From Georgenia sp. SYP-B2076 (GTDB taxonomy: Bacteria > Actinomycetota > Actinomycetes > Actinomycetales > Actinomycetaceae), in assembly GCF_003991205.1 (NCBI RefSeq), contig NZ_RXOZ01000036.1, positions 62,001 to 126,000 of the forward strand: 64,000 nt of DNA, read 5' to 3'. Below the pieces are notes generated by a model. That model worked only from the letters and a program-made list of their open reading frames with translations, was not told the DNA's origin and did no database searches. Positions 15,927 to 24,604 of this stretch are shown piece after piece. Both the position numbers and the translations under genes were made by a program. Every line of letters starts with the position of its first letter. Position 1 is the stretch's first letter.

Positions 15927-18371
15927 ATGTCCCAGACCACCCACACGCCGACCGGCCAGGTCCCGCGCCGATCGTTCCTGAAGTGGTCGGCGGCGGCCGG
16001 CGGCGGCGCCGCCGTCGCGGGCGCCGGCGCCTACTTCGGCGTCATCCCCGGGGTGGGCCCGGCGGGCGCGGCGACCGCGACGTCCGGCGTCGACAAGACG
16101 GTCTGGTCCTCCTGCAACGTCAACTGCGGCTCCCGCTGCCCCCTGCGCATGCAGGTCAAGGACGGGCAGATCGTCCGGGTGCTGCCCGACGACACCGGCG
16201 ACGACGAGATCGGCACCCAGCAGATCCGCGCCTGCGTGCGCGGCCGGTCCATCCGCCACCGGATCTACAACCCCGACCGGCTCAAGACCCCGATGCGGCG
16301 CAAGGCCGGCACCAGGCGCGGCGCCGGCGAGTGGGAGGAGATCAGCTGGGAGGAGGCCTTCGACGAGATCGCCGGCACCATCCAGCGGCTCGTCAAGGAC
16401 TACGGCAACGAGTCGATCTACCTCAACTACGGCACCGGCACCATCGGCGGCACCATCGCCTGCAGCTGGCCGCCGATCGCCACGCCCTTCGCGCGGCTGA
16501 TGAACTGTGTGGGCGGCTACCTGAACCACTACGGCGACTACAGCGCGGCGAACATCGAGCAGGCCGCGCCGTTCACGTTCGGCTCGTGGATCGGGTCCAA
16601 CTCCTTCGACGACGCGAAGAACTCGCAGCTGCAGGTCATGTTCGGCAACAACCCTCACGAGACGCGGATGAGCGGCGGCGGGGAGACGTTCGTCACCCAG
16701 CAGACGAAGAAGCTCAGCGACGTGCGGACCATCGTCATCGACCCCCGCTACTCCGAGACCGCGATCGGCGTCGCCGACGAGTGGGTCCCGGTGCGTCCCG
16801 GCACCGATGCCGCGCTGGTCGCCGGCATGGCGCACGTGATGATCACCGAGAACCTCCACGACCAGGCCTTCCTCGACACCTACTGCCAGGGCTTCGACGA
16901 GGACCACATGCCGGCGGGCGTCCCGGCCGGGAGCTCCTACCGGGCCTACATCCTCGGCGAGGGCCCGGACAAGACCGCCAAGACGCCCCAGTGGGCCGCC
17001 TCGATCACCGGCGTCCCGGCCGCGACGATCACCCGGCTGGCGCGCGAGATCGCCGGCGCGAAGCCGTGCGCGATCACCCAGGGCTGGGGCCCGCAGCGCA
17101 GCGCCAACGGCGAGAACCAGGCCCGGGCGATCTTCACCCTGGCGGCCATGACGGGGAACATCGGTATCCCCGGCGGCGGCACCGGCGAGCGCGAGGGCTC
17201 CTACTCCCTGCCCATGGCCAACCCGTGGGTCACCACCAACCCCGTGGAGACGTCGATCTCCGTCTTCGGCTGGACCGACGCCGTCGAGCGCGGCCCGGAG
17301 ATGACGGCGTTGGCGGACGGCGTCGTCGGCAAGGACAAGCTCGACGTGCCGATCAAGATGATCTGGCAGTACGCCGGGAACGCCCTGGTCAACCAGCACG
17401 CCGACATCAACCGCACCGTCGCGCTCCTGGAGGACGACACCAAGTGCGAGTTCATCGTCGTCATCGACAACCAGATGACCGTCTCCGCCCGGTACGCCGA
17501 CATCCTGCTGCCGGACGTGTCCAACGCCGAGCAGCTCGACGTCGTCCAGCAGGGCAGCGCCGGCAGCATGGGCTACACCATCATCGCCGACCAGGTCATC
17601 GAGCCCCTCTACGACTGCCGCACCACCTACGAGATGTGCACCGAGATCGCCCGGCGCCTGGGCGTCGAGCAGCAGTTCACCGAGGGCAAGACCCAGGAGG
17701 ACTGGGTGCGCCAGGTGGTCGACGAGAGCCGCGAGGCCATCCCCGAGCTGCCCTCCTTCGAGGACCTGCGCGAGATGGGCGTGTGGAAGGTCAAGGGCGA
17801 GAGCTACATCGGCCTCCAGGACTTCCGCGCGGACCCGGTCGCGAACCCGCTCACCACCCCGTCGGGGAAGATCGAGATCTTCTCCCAGCCGCTGTGGGAG
17901 ATGTCCCAGACCTGGGAGCTGCCCGAGGGCGACAAGATCACCGCGGTCCCCGAGCACATCGCGACGTGGGAGGGCGCCGAGGAGGCGCGGGCCAGCGCGC
18001 GGTACCCGCTGCAGTGCATCGGGCACCACTACAAGCAGCGCACCCACTCCACGTACGGCAACGTCGACTGGATGAAGGAGGCCCACCCCCAGATGGTGTG
18101 GGTCAACACGCTCGACGCCCAGGCGCGGGGCATCGCCAACGGCGACACCGTGCAGGTCTTCAACGACCGCGGCCGCATCGAGCTGCCCGCCCGGGTTACC
18201 CCGCGCATCGCGCCCGGGGTGGTCTCCGTCCCGCAGGGCGCCTGGTTCACCCCCGGCGCGGACGGCGTGGACCGCGGCGGGTCCGTCAACACGCTCACCA
18301 GCTGGCACCCGACGGCGATCGCCAAGGGCAACGCCCAGCACACCACCCTCGTGAACATCGAGAAGGCCTGA
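15927..18371 (+). CDS. dmsA: DMSO reductase catalytic subunit DmsA (Tat-exported molybdoenzyme)
   Basis: 814 residues. The Tat signal has RRSFLKW at residues 14-20 and a hydrophobic stretch to about residue 42. The [4Fe-4S] site uses Cys63, Cys67, Cys71 and Cys103 (CNVNCGSRC). YGTGTIGG followed by CSWPP matches Escherichia coli DmsA; Ser180 is the expected molybdenum ligand. FGNNPHETRMSGGG and RPGTDAALVAGMA are further DmsA-type blocks. It holds bis-molybdopterin guanine dinucleotide and reduces DMSO or related S- and N-oxides as a terminal electron acceptor on the outer side of the membrane. It is first in a three-gene operon; start ATG 15927 has GAGAGGA eight bases upstream. The actual acceptor could differ (for example TMAO or selenate). 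Confidence 0.95.
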   Translation: MSQTTHTPTGQVPRRSFLKWSAAAGGGAAVAGAGAYFGVIPGVGPAGAATATSGVDKTVWSSCNVNCGSRCPLRMQVKDGQIVRVLPDDTGDDEIGTQQIRACVRGRSIRHRIYNPDRLKTPMRRKAGTRRGAGEWEEISWEEAFDEIAGTIQRLVKDYGNESIYLNYGTGTIGGTIACSWPPIATPFARLMNCVGGYLNHYGDYSAANIEQAAPFTFGSWIGSNSFDDAKNSQLQVMFGNNPHETRMSGGGETFVTQQTKKLSDVRTIVIDPRYSETAIGVADEWVPVRPGTDAALVAGMAHVMITENLHDQAFLDTYCQGFDEDHMPAGVPAGSSYRAYILGEGPDKTAKTPQWAASITGVPAATITRLAREIAGAKPCAITQGWGPQRSANGENQARAIFTLAAMTGNIGIPGGGTGEREGSYSLPMANPWVTTNPVETSISVFGWTDAVERGPEMTALADGVVGKDKLDVPIKMIWQYAGNALVNQHADINRTVALLEDDTKCEFIVVIDNQMTVSARYADILLPDVSNAEQLDVVQQGSAGSMGYTIIADQVIEPLYDCRTTYEMCTEIARRLGVEQQFTEGKTQEDWVRQVVDESREAIPELPSFEDLREMGVWKVKGESYIGLQDFRADPVANPLTTPSGKIEIFSQPLWEMSQTWELPEGDKITAVPEHIATWEGAEEARASARYPLQCIGHHYKQRTHSTYGNVDWMKEAHPQMVWVNTLDAQARGIANGDTVQVFNDRGRIELPARVTPRIAPGVVSVPQGAWFTPGADGVDRGGSVNTLTSWHPTAIAKGNAQHTTLVNIEKA

Positions 18372-18385
18372 AGGTAGGAACGATC

Positions 18386-19003
18386 ATGGTCCAGCAACTC
18401 GGTTTCTCCTTCGACCAGACCCTGTGCAACGGCTGCAAGGCCTGCTCGGTGGCCTGCAAGGACAAGAACGACCTGCCCGTCGGGGTGACGTGGCGCCGCG
18501 TCGCGGAGTACTCCGGCGGCACGTGGCAGCAGGACGGCGACACGTTCGTGCCCAACGTCTTCGCCTACTACACCTCCATCTCCTGCAACCACTGCGAGAA
18601 CCCGGTCTGCGTGCAGGTGTGCCCCACCACCGCGATGACCGTCGGCGAGGACGGCATCGTGACCGTCGACGACGACAAGTGCGTCGGCTGCCGCTACTGC
18701 GAGTGGGCCTGCCCGTACTCCGCGCCGCAGTTCAACCCGGCGACCGGGCACATGACCAAGTGCGACATGTGCGCCGACTACCGCGCCGAGGGCGAGGACC
18801 CCGCGTGCGTGGCGGCCTGCCCGTCCCGCGCCCTGGGCTGGGGGCCCATCGACGAGCTGCGCGCCGAGCGCGGCACCCTCGCCGGCGTCGAGCCGCTGCC
18901 GGACCCCTCGATCACCCGTCCCCGCCTGGTCATCACGCCCCACCGTGACGCCCAGCCCTCCGGCACCGGCACCGGCGCCCTGGCCAACCCCGAGGAGCTC
19001 TGA
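18386..19003 (+). CDS. dmsB: DMSO reductase iron-sulfur subunit DmsB
   Basis: 205 residues from ATG 18386, preceded by AGGTAGGA; longer in-frame starts lie inside dmsA. Four Cys groups for four [4Fe-4S] clusters are visible: CNGCKACSVACKDKN near residue 14, CNHCENPVCVQVCP near 70, CVGCRYCEWACP near 103, and CDMCADY...CVAACP near 127-148. It carries electrons from the membrane anchor DmsC to DmsA and is co-exported with DmsA. It lies 14 bases after dmsA and 2 before dmsC. All cluster ligands expected for the family appear present. Confidence 0.95.
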   Translation: MVQQLGFSFDQTLCNGCKACSVACKDKNDLPVGVTWRRVAEYSGGTWQQDGDTFVPNVFAYYTSISCNHCENPVCVQVCPTTAMTVGEDGIVTVDDDKCVGCRYCEWACPYSAPQFNPATGHMTKCDMCADYRAEGEDPACVAACPSRALGWGPIDELRAERGTLAGVEPLPDPSITRPRLVITPHRDAQPSGTGTGALANPEEL

Positions 19004-19005
19004 GC

Positions 19006-19938
19006 ATGAACATCCACGAGCTGCCGATGATGATCTTCACGATCGCCGCCCAGATGTGCGTCGGGGCGTTCGTCGTCCTCGGCGTCATCCAGGTCGTCGC
19101 CGCACGCCGCTACGGCAAGGACGCCATCGACAAGGTCACCGACCCCGCGCTCTACGCGATCGGCCCCGTCATGGTCTTCGGGCTGGTCGCCTCGATGTTC
19201 CACATGAACGACGTGACCAACACCCTCAACGTCATCCGCCACGTCGACTCCTCCTGGCTGAGCCGGGAGATCCTCTTCGGCAGCGGCTTCGCCGGCCTGG
19301 GCTTCCTCTTCGCGGCGGCCCAGTGGTTCAAGTGGGGCACCACCCGGCTGCGGCAGGCCCTCGCCCTGGCCACGGCCGCCGTCGGCCTCGGCCTGGTGTT
19401 CTCGATGTCGATGATCTACTACTCCCTCGTCACGGTCCCGGCGTGGCACACCTGGGCCACGCCCGCCCAGTTCTTCACCACCGCGTTCCTCCTCGGCGCC
19501 CTGGCCGTCGGCGCGGCGCTGACCGGCACGGTGATGTGGCGCCGCCGGGCGGCCGAACAGGCCGGCACGCAGGTCACCACGGACCCGCGCGCTGTGGGGC
19601 TGCTCACCTCGTCGCTCAAGGGCATCGGCGTCGCCGCCGTGGCCCTCCTGGGCGTGGAGTTCCTCATCATCCCGCTGCACGTGTCCGCGCTCTCGGCCGC
19701 CGGCGGCGCGGCCGCCGAGTCCGCCGCAGTGTTCTCCGGCGCGTGGTTCGTCGCGCGGCTCGTCCTGGTCTTCCTCGGCGCGGGCCTGCTCGCGGTGTTC
19801 CTGTTCCGCCACGCCTCGACGAAGTCCAGCCCCCGCACGCTCGCCGTGCTGGCCACCACGGCCTTCGCGCTCGTCCTCGTCGGCGAGTTCATCGGCCGGT
19901 CGCAGTTCTACGACTCGATGATCCGCATCGGCATGTAG
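19006..19938 (+). CDS. dmsC: DMSO reductase membrane anchor DmsC
   Basis: 310 residues with about eight predicted membrane helices. The N-terminus ELPMMIFTIAAQMCVGAFVVL is close to DmsC of E. coli in pattern. It anchors DmsAB and oxidises menaquinol, passing electrons to DmsB. It starts two bases after dmsB and is the last gene of the operon, ending at a strong hairpin. No heme-binding motif is needed in this family. The whole dmsABC set indicates anaerobic or microaerobic respiration by this organism. Confidence 0.93.
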   Translation: MNIHELPMMIFTIAAQMCVGAFVVLGVIQVVAARRYGKDAIDKVTDPALYAIGPVMVFGLVASMFHMNDVTNTLNVIRHVDSSWLSREILFGSGFAGLGFLFAAAQWFKWGTTRLRQALALATAAVGLGLVFSMSMIYYSLVTVPAWHTWATPAQFFTTAFLLGALAVGAALTGTVMWRRRAAEQAGTQVTTDPRAVGLLTSSLKGIGVAAVALLGVEFLIIPLHVSALSAAGGAAAESAAVFSGAWFVARLVLVFLGAGLLAVFLFRHASTKSSPRTLAVLATTAFALVLVGEFIGRSQFYDSMIRIGM

Positions 19939-19950
19939 CCGCTCGGACGC

Positions 19951-19985
19951 CACGGGCCCGCATCGGTAGCCGGTGCGGGCCCGTG
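19951..19985. terminator. Bidirectional stem-loop between dmsC and moaE
   Basis: Arms 19951-19966 and 19970-19985 form a 16-bp stem with one G-T/C-A-type mismatch and loop TAG. It sits between convergent genes and can serve both. Confidence 0.85.
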
Positions 19986-20001
19986 CGGCGGGAGGCGACG
20001 C

Positions 20002-20466
20002 TCAGGCGCTGCCCGTCCACTCGTGGGTGCCGCCTTCGAAGACCTGCCGCTTCCACACCGGCAGGCGGCGCTTGATCTCCTCCACCAGCTCGGCGGTGGC
20101 GGCGAACGCCTCGGCGCGGTGCGCCGCGGAGACGGCGGCGGCCAGGGCGACGTCGCCGACCGCGAGCACGCCGACGCGGTGGACGACGGCGAGCGCGTCG
20201 ATCGGGAAGCGTGCGGCGACGTCGGCGGCCACCTCGGCGACCAGCGCGTCCGCGCTCGGGTGGCCGACGTACTCGATCTCGGTGACGCTGCGTCCGCCGT
20301 CGTGGTTGCGCACGACCCCGCCGAACGTGACCACCGCACCCGCCGCGTCGTCCTCGACGGCCCTGGCGCACTCGGCGACCTCGACGGCGGCGGCCCGCAC
20401 CTCCGCCAGCGCCACGCGACGCGCGGGCGGGGTCAGGCGGGCCGGGGCCCCCTCGTTCGCGCTCAC
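20002..20466 (-). CDS. moaE: Molybdopterin synthase catalytic subunit MoaE
   Basis: 154 residues from GTG 20466, which overlaps the previous stop as GTGA. Features of MoaE: GAVVTFGGVVRNHDGGRSV (the conserved GA.v.F.G.vR motif, residues ~47-65), IEYVGHPSADAL, AVVHRVGVLAVGD, and the C-terminal WKRQVFEGGTHEW with the active-site Lys. It transfers sulfur from MoaD to make the dithiolene of molybdopterin. The gene is in a three-gene minus-strand operon with a DUF6457 gene and a carboxymuconolactone-decarboxylase-like gene, facing dmsABC. Confidence 0.94.
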   Translation of the reverse strand: MSANEGAPARLTPPARRVALAEVRAAAVEVAECARAVEDDAAGAVVTFGGVVRNHDGGRSVTEIEYVGHPSADALVAEVAADVAARFPIDALAVVHRVGVLAVGDVALAAAVSAAHRAEAFAATAELVEEIKRRLPVWKRQVFEGGTHEWTGSA

Positions 20467-20765
20467 GCCGCCGGGCCTTCCTCGCCCGGCTCCCACGCCT
20501 GGACCAGGCGGTGGACGGCGGCGACCTTCTCCGCCACCGCCCGGGCCTGCGCCGGGCCGTCGGCCGCCGTCGCGCCGGCCAGTCCGACCAGGAATGCGGT
20601 CAGCGGCGCGCCGGGGCGGGTGGGTCCGTGGGCGACGTCGCTGATGAGCGCGAGCAGCGCCGTGGCGTTGACGTCCATGACGGCGCGGTCGACGCCGAGC
20701 TCGGCGCACACGGCGTCGAGCCAGCGGTTCATGGCGGCCATCTTCGCGGTCTCGTCGCCCCTCAC
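20463..20765 (-). CDS. DUF6457-like small protein
   Basis: 100 residues from GTG 20765, overlapping both neighbours as GTGA. The core MNRWLDAVCAELGVD...VNATALLALISDVAHGPTRPGAPLTAFLVG is the pattern I associate with DUF6457, a small helical domain often encoded beside or fused to molybdenum cofactor genes such as mobA in actinobacteria. No catalytic motif is seen. No mobA is present in this window. Role in cofactor maturation is inferred from context only. Confidence 0.7.
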   Translation of the reverse strand: MRGDETAKMAAMNRWLDAVCAELGVDRAVMDVNATALLALISDVAHGPTRPGAPLTAFLVGLAGATAADGPAQARAVAEKVAAVHRLVQAWEPGEEGPAA

Positions 20766-21082
20766 GCCTCCTCCCCCACGACCTCGGTCAGCCACTGCCA
20801 TGCGGCGACCGTCGCCGGGAAGCCCCGCGTGGTCAGGCCGAGCAGCACGACCTGCTCCACCTCGGCCCGGCTCGCCCCCGCGGACAGCGCCTTGCGCACG
20901 TTGGAGCGCACCGCCCCGTCCGACTGCGCGCCGACGGCGATGCCGAGCTTGACCAGCCGGATGGTCCTCTCGTCGAGCGGGCCTGCGGCGTCGACCGCGG
21001 CCGCGACGGCGTCGTGGCGCTGGACGACCTCGGCGAAGCGCTCACGGAAGCTGACATAGACATCGGGGAGGTGTTCGGACAC
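20762..21082 (-). CDS. Carboxymuconolactone decarboxylase / AhpD-like protein
   Basis: 106 residues from GTG 21082, with AAGGAG six bases upstream. The segment LDERTIRLVKLGIAVGAQSDGAVRSNVRKALSAGA is typical of this all-helical family, but the CxxC redox pair of AhpD is absent; the position reads AQSDGA. It is therefore more like the decarboxylase branch or a non-redox member. It is the first gene of the operon with DUF6457 and moaE and diverges from the torD-like gene. Function in this context is unknown. Confidence 0.8.
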   Translation of the reverse strand: MSEHLPDVYVSFRERFAEVVQRHDAVAAAVDAAGPLDERTIRLVKLGIAVGAQSDGAVRSNVRKALSAGASRAEVEQVVLLGLTTRGFPATVAAWQWLTEVVGEEA

Positions 21083-21272
21083 GGGGGCTCCTTCACGGAC
21101 GACGCCGGACCCTGGTGCGGCCCGGACCCGACCATCGTGGCACAGCGCCGCCGTCCGCTCCGCGCCGGCTTCCACCCCGCCCGGCCGGTGTGGGGCCAAG
21201 GGCCCAGGGCACGCGCACGTCCCCGAGCGACCATGGATCGCGGCCACATCGACCGCCGAGGAGGGGACCGTC

Positions 21273-21986
21273 ATGACCATGACCATCGAGCCGGACCGTC
21301 GCGCCGACGTTCAGGTGCGCCTGCCCGCGCCGCCGGCGTTACTGGCCGACCGCGGCACGCTCGCCGCGCGCCTGGACGAGTTCGCCGCCGCCTTCACGAC
21401 CCTCTCGCAGCTGCTCCTGGCCGCGCCGGACGGCGAGGTCCTCGACCGCGTGCGCGACCCGGAGCTGCTCGCGCAGTGGCCGCTGCCGCAGGACCCGGAC
21501 TGCCGCCGAGGCCTCGCGCTCCTGGCAGAGTCCGCGACCGCCGGGGAGGATACGGCGCTCGTCCGGCGGGACTACAACCGGTTGTTCTTCGGGCCGGAGC
21601 GGATGAAGGCGCCGCCGTACGAGTCCGTGCACCGCTCGGAGGAGCACCTCCTGTTCGAGGCGGTGACGATGGAGGTGCGCGCGTCCTACGCGGCGTTCGG
21701 CCTCGTGGCGCCGCGGCTGCACCGGGAGCCCGACGACCACATCGGCCTCGAGCTGGGCTTCGTCGCGGCCCTGTGCGTGCGGGCGCTGGACGCCCTCGAC
21801 GCCGGCGACGACGGCGAGCTGGACCGCCTGCTCGACGGCATCATGACGTTCCTGCGCGAGCACCTGCTCGCCTGGGCCCCCGCGTGCCTGACCCAGGCCG
21901 CGGGCGCGTCCACCACCTTCTTCTACCAGGGGGTCGCGGCGCTGGGGCTGGGCACGCTCGCCTGCGCCCGCGCCGCCTTCCGATGA
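21273..21986 (+). CDS. TorD/DmsD family redox-enzyme chaperone
   Basis: 237-residue all-helical cytoplasmic chaperone. Family signs are the DYNRLFFGPERMKAPPYESVHRSEE stretch (residues ~105-129; Y.rLF.G....PPYES), and the later AFGL and DDHIGLELGFVA blocks. These proteins bind the Tat signal and apo-form of DMSO reductase-type enzymes before cofactor loading and export, so DmsA encoded 3 kb upstream is the expected client. A GGAGG precedes ATG 21273. It overlaps the ferredoxin-like gene by ATGA, so both are made together. Confidence 0.9.
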   Translation: MTMTIEPDRRADVQVRLPAPPALLADRGTLAARLDEFAAAFTTLSQLLLAAPDGEVLDRVRDPELLAQWPLPQDPDCRRGLALLAESATAGEDTALVRRDYNRLFFGPERMKAPPYESVHRSEEHLLFEAVTMEVRASYAAFGLVAPRLHREPDDHIGLELGFVAALCVRALDALDAGDDGELDRLLDGIMTFLREHLLAWAPACLTQAAGASTTFFYQGVAALGLGTLACARAAFR

Positions 21987-23071
21987 GCGCCGGGCCCGGC
22001 CTGCGCGGCGTGCAGGGCTGGCTGCGGCACCAGCCCGCGGCCCTCGACCTCGAGCTCGTGTGCGCCGAGCACCCCTCCCCGAGCCGGGGCGCGGCGGCGA
22101 CCACCGTGATCCGGCTCGCGACGTGCGCGGACGAGCTGCCGCTGCACGAGCTCGCCGAGCTGTTCACGCTCGGCGCGGCCCGGGTGCGGGTGCGCCTGGA
22201 CGGGTGCGCCCGCGCGGACGCCGCCCGGGACCACCTCGCCCCCGTGGCCGCGGTGCTGCGCGCGGCGGGCACCGACAGCCTCGACGTGGACGGGTGGGAC
22301 GGGTCCGGCGGCGCGGCTTCCTGCGTCGACGGGTCCGGCGGCGAGGGGACCGGCGGCGAGGGGACCGGCCTGGACGCCGGGCCACACGCCGTGGGCGACC
22401 GAGCGGCCGGCCGCCGGGGTCCGACGCGCCAGCCCCGCGCCCGCCGTCGTCCCGTCCTCGAGGCCGCGCACATGCCCGTGGCGCGCCGCCAGCTGCTGGG
22501 GCTGGGTGGCCGCGCGCCCAGCGACCTGCCCGCGCAGTACCTGGACCCGCACGAGCGCCTCGTCGCCGCGGTCCGGGCGCTCGTCCCGGCCGGCGCGCCG
22601 GGACTGGCACAGCTGGACGGTCCGGCGGCGCGTCTGACGGCGCACGGCTGCGCGGGCTGCGGCGTGTGCGTGCAGGCGTGCCCCGCCGATGCCCTGCGGC
22701 TGCGCCACGGCGGGGACGGCGGCCTGGCCATCACCACGCTGCTGCAAGCCCCGGCCGCCTGCGACGGCTGCCGGCGCTGCCTCGACCTGTGCCCCTCGGA
22801 CGCCCTCGCGTCGACGGGTGCGTGGCCGTGGTCCCAGACGCTCCTCGACACCGAGGCGCCGGTGGCCACGCTGACGACGGCGCGGTGCGAGCGGTGCCGG
22901 ACCCGCTTCCCGAGCACGACCGGCGCGCCGCTGTGCGCCGTGTGCGACTACCGCCGGCGCAACCCGTTCGGCTCCACGACGGCGCCCGGGATGCAGGCGC
23001 CCGCGCCCGGGTTGCCGACTCCCGCGCCGGGGGTGCGCCTCGGGGCGGGGCAGCGCGTGCTCGCGCGGTAG
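21983..23071 (+). CDS. Two-cluster ferredoxin-like protein with an extra N-terminal domain and C-terminal zinc-type CxxC pairs
   Basis: 362 residues, coupled to torD by ATGA. Two [4Fe-4S] motifs are clear: CAGCGVCVQACP (residues ~217-228) and CDGCRRCLDLCP (~259-270). The tail has CERCRTRF and CAVC, a possible zinc or rubredoxin-like knuckle. The first ~120 residues (IRLATCADELPLHELAELF, GAARVRVRLDGC) loosely recall the MvhD/HdrA-type electron-transfer domain, a weak guess. A Gly-rich direct repeat (GEGTG twice) marks the linker near residues 118-130. No signal peptide: cytoplasmic. An electron-transfer or cluster-delivery role in DMSO reductase maturation is inferred from location. Confidence 0.72.
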   Translation: MSAGPGLRGVQGWLRHQPAALDLELVCAEHPSPSRGAAATTVIRLATCADELPLHELAELFTLGAARVRVRLDGCARADAARDHLAPVAAVLRAAGTDSLDVDGWDGSGGAASCVDGSGGEGTGGEGTGLDAGPHAVGDRAAGRRGPTRQPRARRRPVLEAAHMPVARRQLLGLGGRAPSDLPAQYLDPHERLVAAVRALVPAGAPGLAQLDGPAARLTAHGCAGCGVCVQACPADALRLRHGGDGGLAITTLLQAPAACDGCRRCLDLCPSDALASTGAWPWSQTLLDTEAPVATLTTARCERCRTRFPSTTGAPLCAVCDYRRRNPFGSTTAPGMQAPAPGLPTPAPGVRLGAGQRVLAR

Positions 23072-23106
23072 CTGCGCCCGGCCCTGGGGCCGCGCGCACC
23101 CAGCGC

Positions 23107-23736
23107 CTACTCCCCGAGCACCGCGCGCTGGTAGTCCTTGCCGCTCTCCACGGAGAGCACGGCCAGCACCAGGCGGCCCAGGGTGCGCGAGATCTTCGCC
23201 TCGGCGCCCTGGGCCAGGCGCCCGCCCAGCGCGGGGAGCACGGGGACGAGGTGCGCGTCGATGACCTCCCGCTCCCGCGCGCGCAGGGCCTTGCCGCCGG
23301 CGAGGTCCCCGCGTGCCCAGGCGTCGGCCTCCTCGCGGCACAGGTCCGCCACGCGGCGCACGTGCTCCACCACGGCGGCGTCGGGGGCGACGAGCGTGGC
23401 GTGGTCCCGGGCCAGGGCGGCGACGTCGGCGTCGAGCCCGCGGCGCTCGGCTCCGCGGGCGTACACGTCCAGGTTCAGCAGGTCCCCGACGAAGATCTGG
23501 GCGTCGTCCCCGAGCCAGCGGGCGCCGGCGCGCCACAGCGCCGCCTGGTCGCCGGCGCGCAGCCGCGCCACGGCCTCCTCGTCCATGGTCAGCACCTCGG
23601 CCACGGCGTCCCAGCTGCCCGCGCGGTCCCGGGACGCCTGCGCGACCTGGGCGGTGAACGCGCTCACGGAGTCGTCCACCGGGCCGGGAGCGGGCTCCCA
23701 CGCGCCGGCGGGCTGCGCACCCGGTCCGGCGCTCAC
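23107..23736 (-). CDS. Conserved hypothetical helical protein
   Basis: 209 residues from GTG 23736, overlapping the DUF4097 stop as GTGA. I do not recognise the family. The sequence is acidic, Ala-rich and mostly helical (for example TMDEEAVARLRAGDQAALW, DLCREEADAWARGDLAGGKA), with no membrane segment, signal peptide or Cys motif. It is the downstream member of a pair with the DUF4097 gene, which suggests a shared envelope or stress role, but no function can be assigned. Confidence 0.7.
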   Translation of the reverse strand: MSAGPGAQPAGAWEPAPGPVDDSVSAFTAQVAQASRDRAGSWDAVAEVLTMDEEAVARLRAGDQAALWRAGARWLGDDAQIFVGDLLNLDVYARGAERRGLDADVAALARDHATLVAPDAAVVEHVRRVADLCREEADAWARGDLAGGKALRAREREVIDAHLVPVLPALGGRLAQGAEAKISRTLGRLVLAVLSVESGKDYQRAVLGE

Positions 23737-24572
23737 GGCCGGGCCTCCGGCGTGATCGTGCCCGGCGTCGAGGGGGACGCCGGGCGCCGCTCGACGGCGA
23801 GGGCACCCGAGACGGAGCGGGTGGTGAGGAAGCACACGTCCGCACCGGAACGGTCGTCCACGGTGGTGGCGCCCAGGCCCGCAGAGCGCCGGTCGGCGCC
23901 GTCCACGCGCACCGCGCCGGAGAGGCTCCGCGCCGTCAGGGAGAGCCCCGTCCCGGCGGGCAGGGTCACGTGCATCGCCCCGGAGACCGTCGCCAGGTCG
24001 ACCATGGACGCGGACGAGGTGGTGGCGACGTCCACGGCGCCCGCGACGCTGGTGACCTCCACCCGCGGCAGCTGGCCCGCGACGGTGGTGCGCCCGGCCG
24101 CGGTGCTCACCCGGACGGGGCCGTCGTGGCCCTGCACCGAGATGGCGCCCGACGCGGAGCGCAGCGCCGCCGCCCCGCGGCTGGCGCTGACGGCGAGGTG
24201 CCCGCTGGCCGTGGAGAGGGAGACGTCCTCACCCACCCCGGAGACGTGCGCGTCCGCGACCGCGGTGGCGACCGTGACGGCCGTGCCCCGGGGGACGAGG
24301 ACCCGCAGCCGGGCGGTGTCCGTGGAACGGAAGGAGCGCAGCCGCTTGACCCAGCCGTCCCAGCCGAGGAACGGGTAGCCGATGGTGAGCCGGCCGTCCT
24401 CGACGGTCAGCTCGAGGGGGTTGCCGCTGACCTCCTCGACGGCGACCTGGACGTGTCCGGCGTCGTGGCCCTCGACCGTGACCTCACCGGCCACCAGCTG
24501 CACCCGCAGGGCGGCGACGTCCTCGACGTCGTGCGTCGACGGGCCGGGAACGATCCAGGAGCGTGTTGCCAT
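23733..24572 (-). CDS. DUF4097 family beta-strand repeat protein
   Basis: 279 residues. From about residue 95 on the protein is a series of ~20-residue beta repeats with the pattern V.t.SGa..v (DVSLSTASGHLAVSASRG, VSTAAGRTTVAGQL, VDLATVSGAMHVTLPAG, LTARSLSGAVRVDG), a right-handed beta-helix-like array typical of DUF4097. No signal peptide or membrane segment is present. ATG 24572 (MATRSWIVPG) is the natural start; longer in-frame starts run into the next gene. Members often sit with PadR regulators and small membrane proteins; here the partner is an unknown helical protein. Confidence 0.82.
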   Translation of the reverse strand: MATRSWIVPGPSTHDVEDVAALRVQLVAGEVTVEGHDAGHVQVAVEEVSGNPLELTVEDGRLTIGYPFLGWDGWVKRLRSFRSTDTARLRVLVPRGTAVTVATAVADAHVSGVGEDVSLSTASGHLAVSASRGAAALRSASGAISVQGHDGPVRVSTAAGRTTVAGQLPRVEVTSVAGAVDVATTSSASMVDLATVSGAMHVTLPAGTGLSLTARSLSGAVRVDGADRRSAGLGATTVDDRSGADVCFLTTRSVSGALAVERRPASPSTPGTITPEARP

Positions 24573-24604
24573 GCCCCCGACCCTACTGGCCGACCGCCCC
24601 GGCC

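Noticed and set aside
15843-18341. 832-codon open frame antisense to dmsA
   Set aside because: Same GC-driven shadow; the plus strand carries a complete DmsA with all cofactor motifs.
22290-22375. CRISPR-like spaced repeats
   Set aside because: Short in-frame Gly/Glu/Thr codons in a linker; no spacers and no cas genes.
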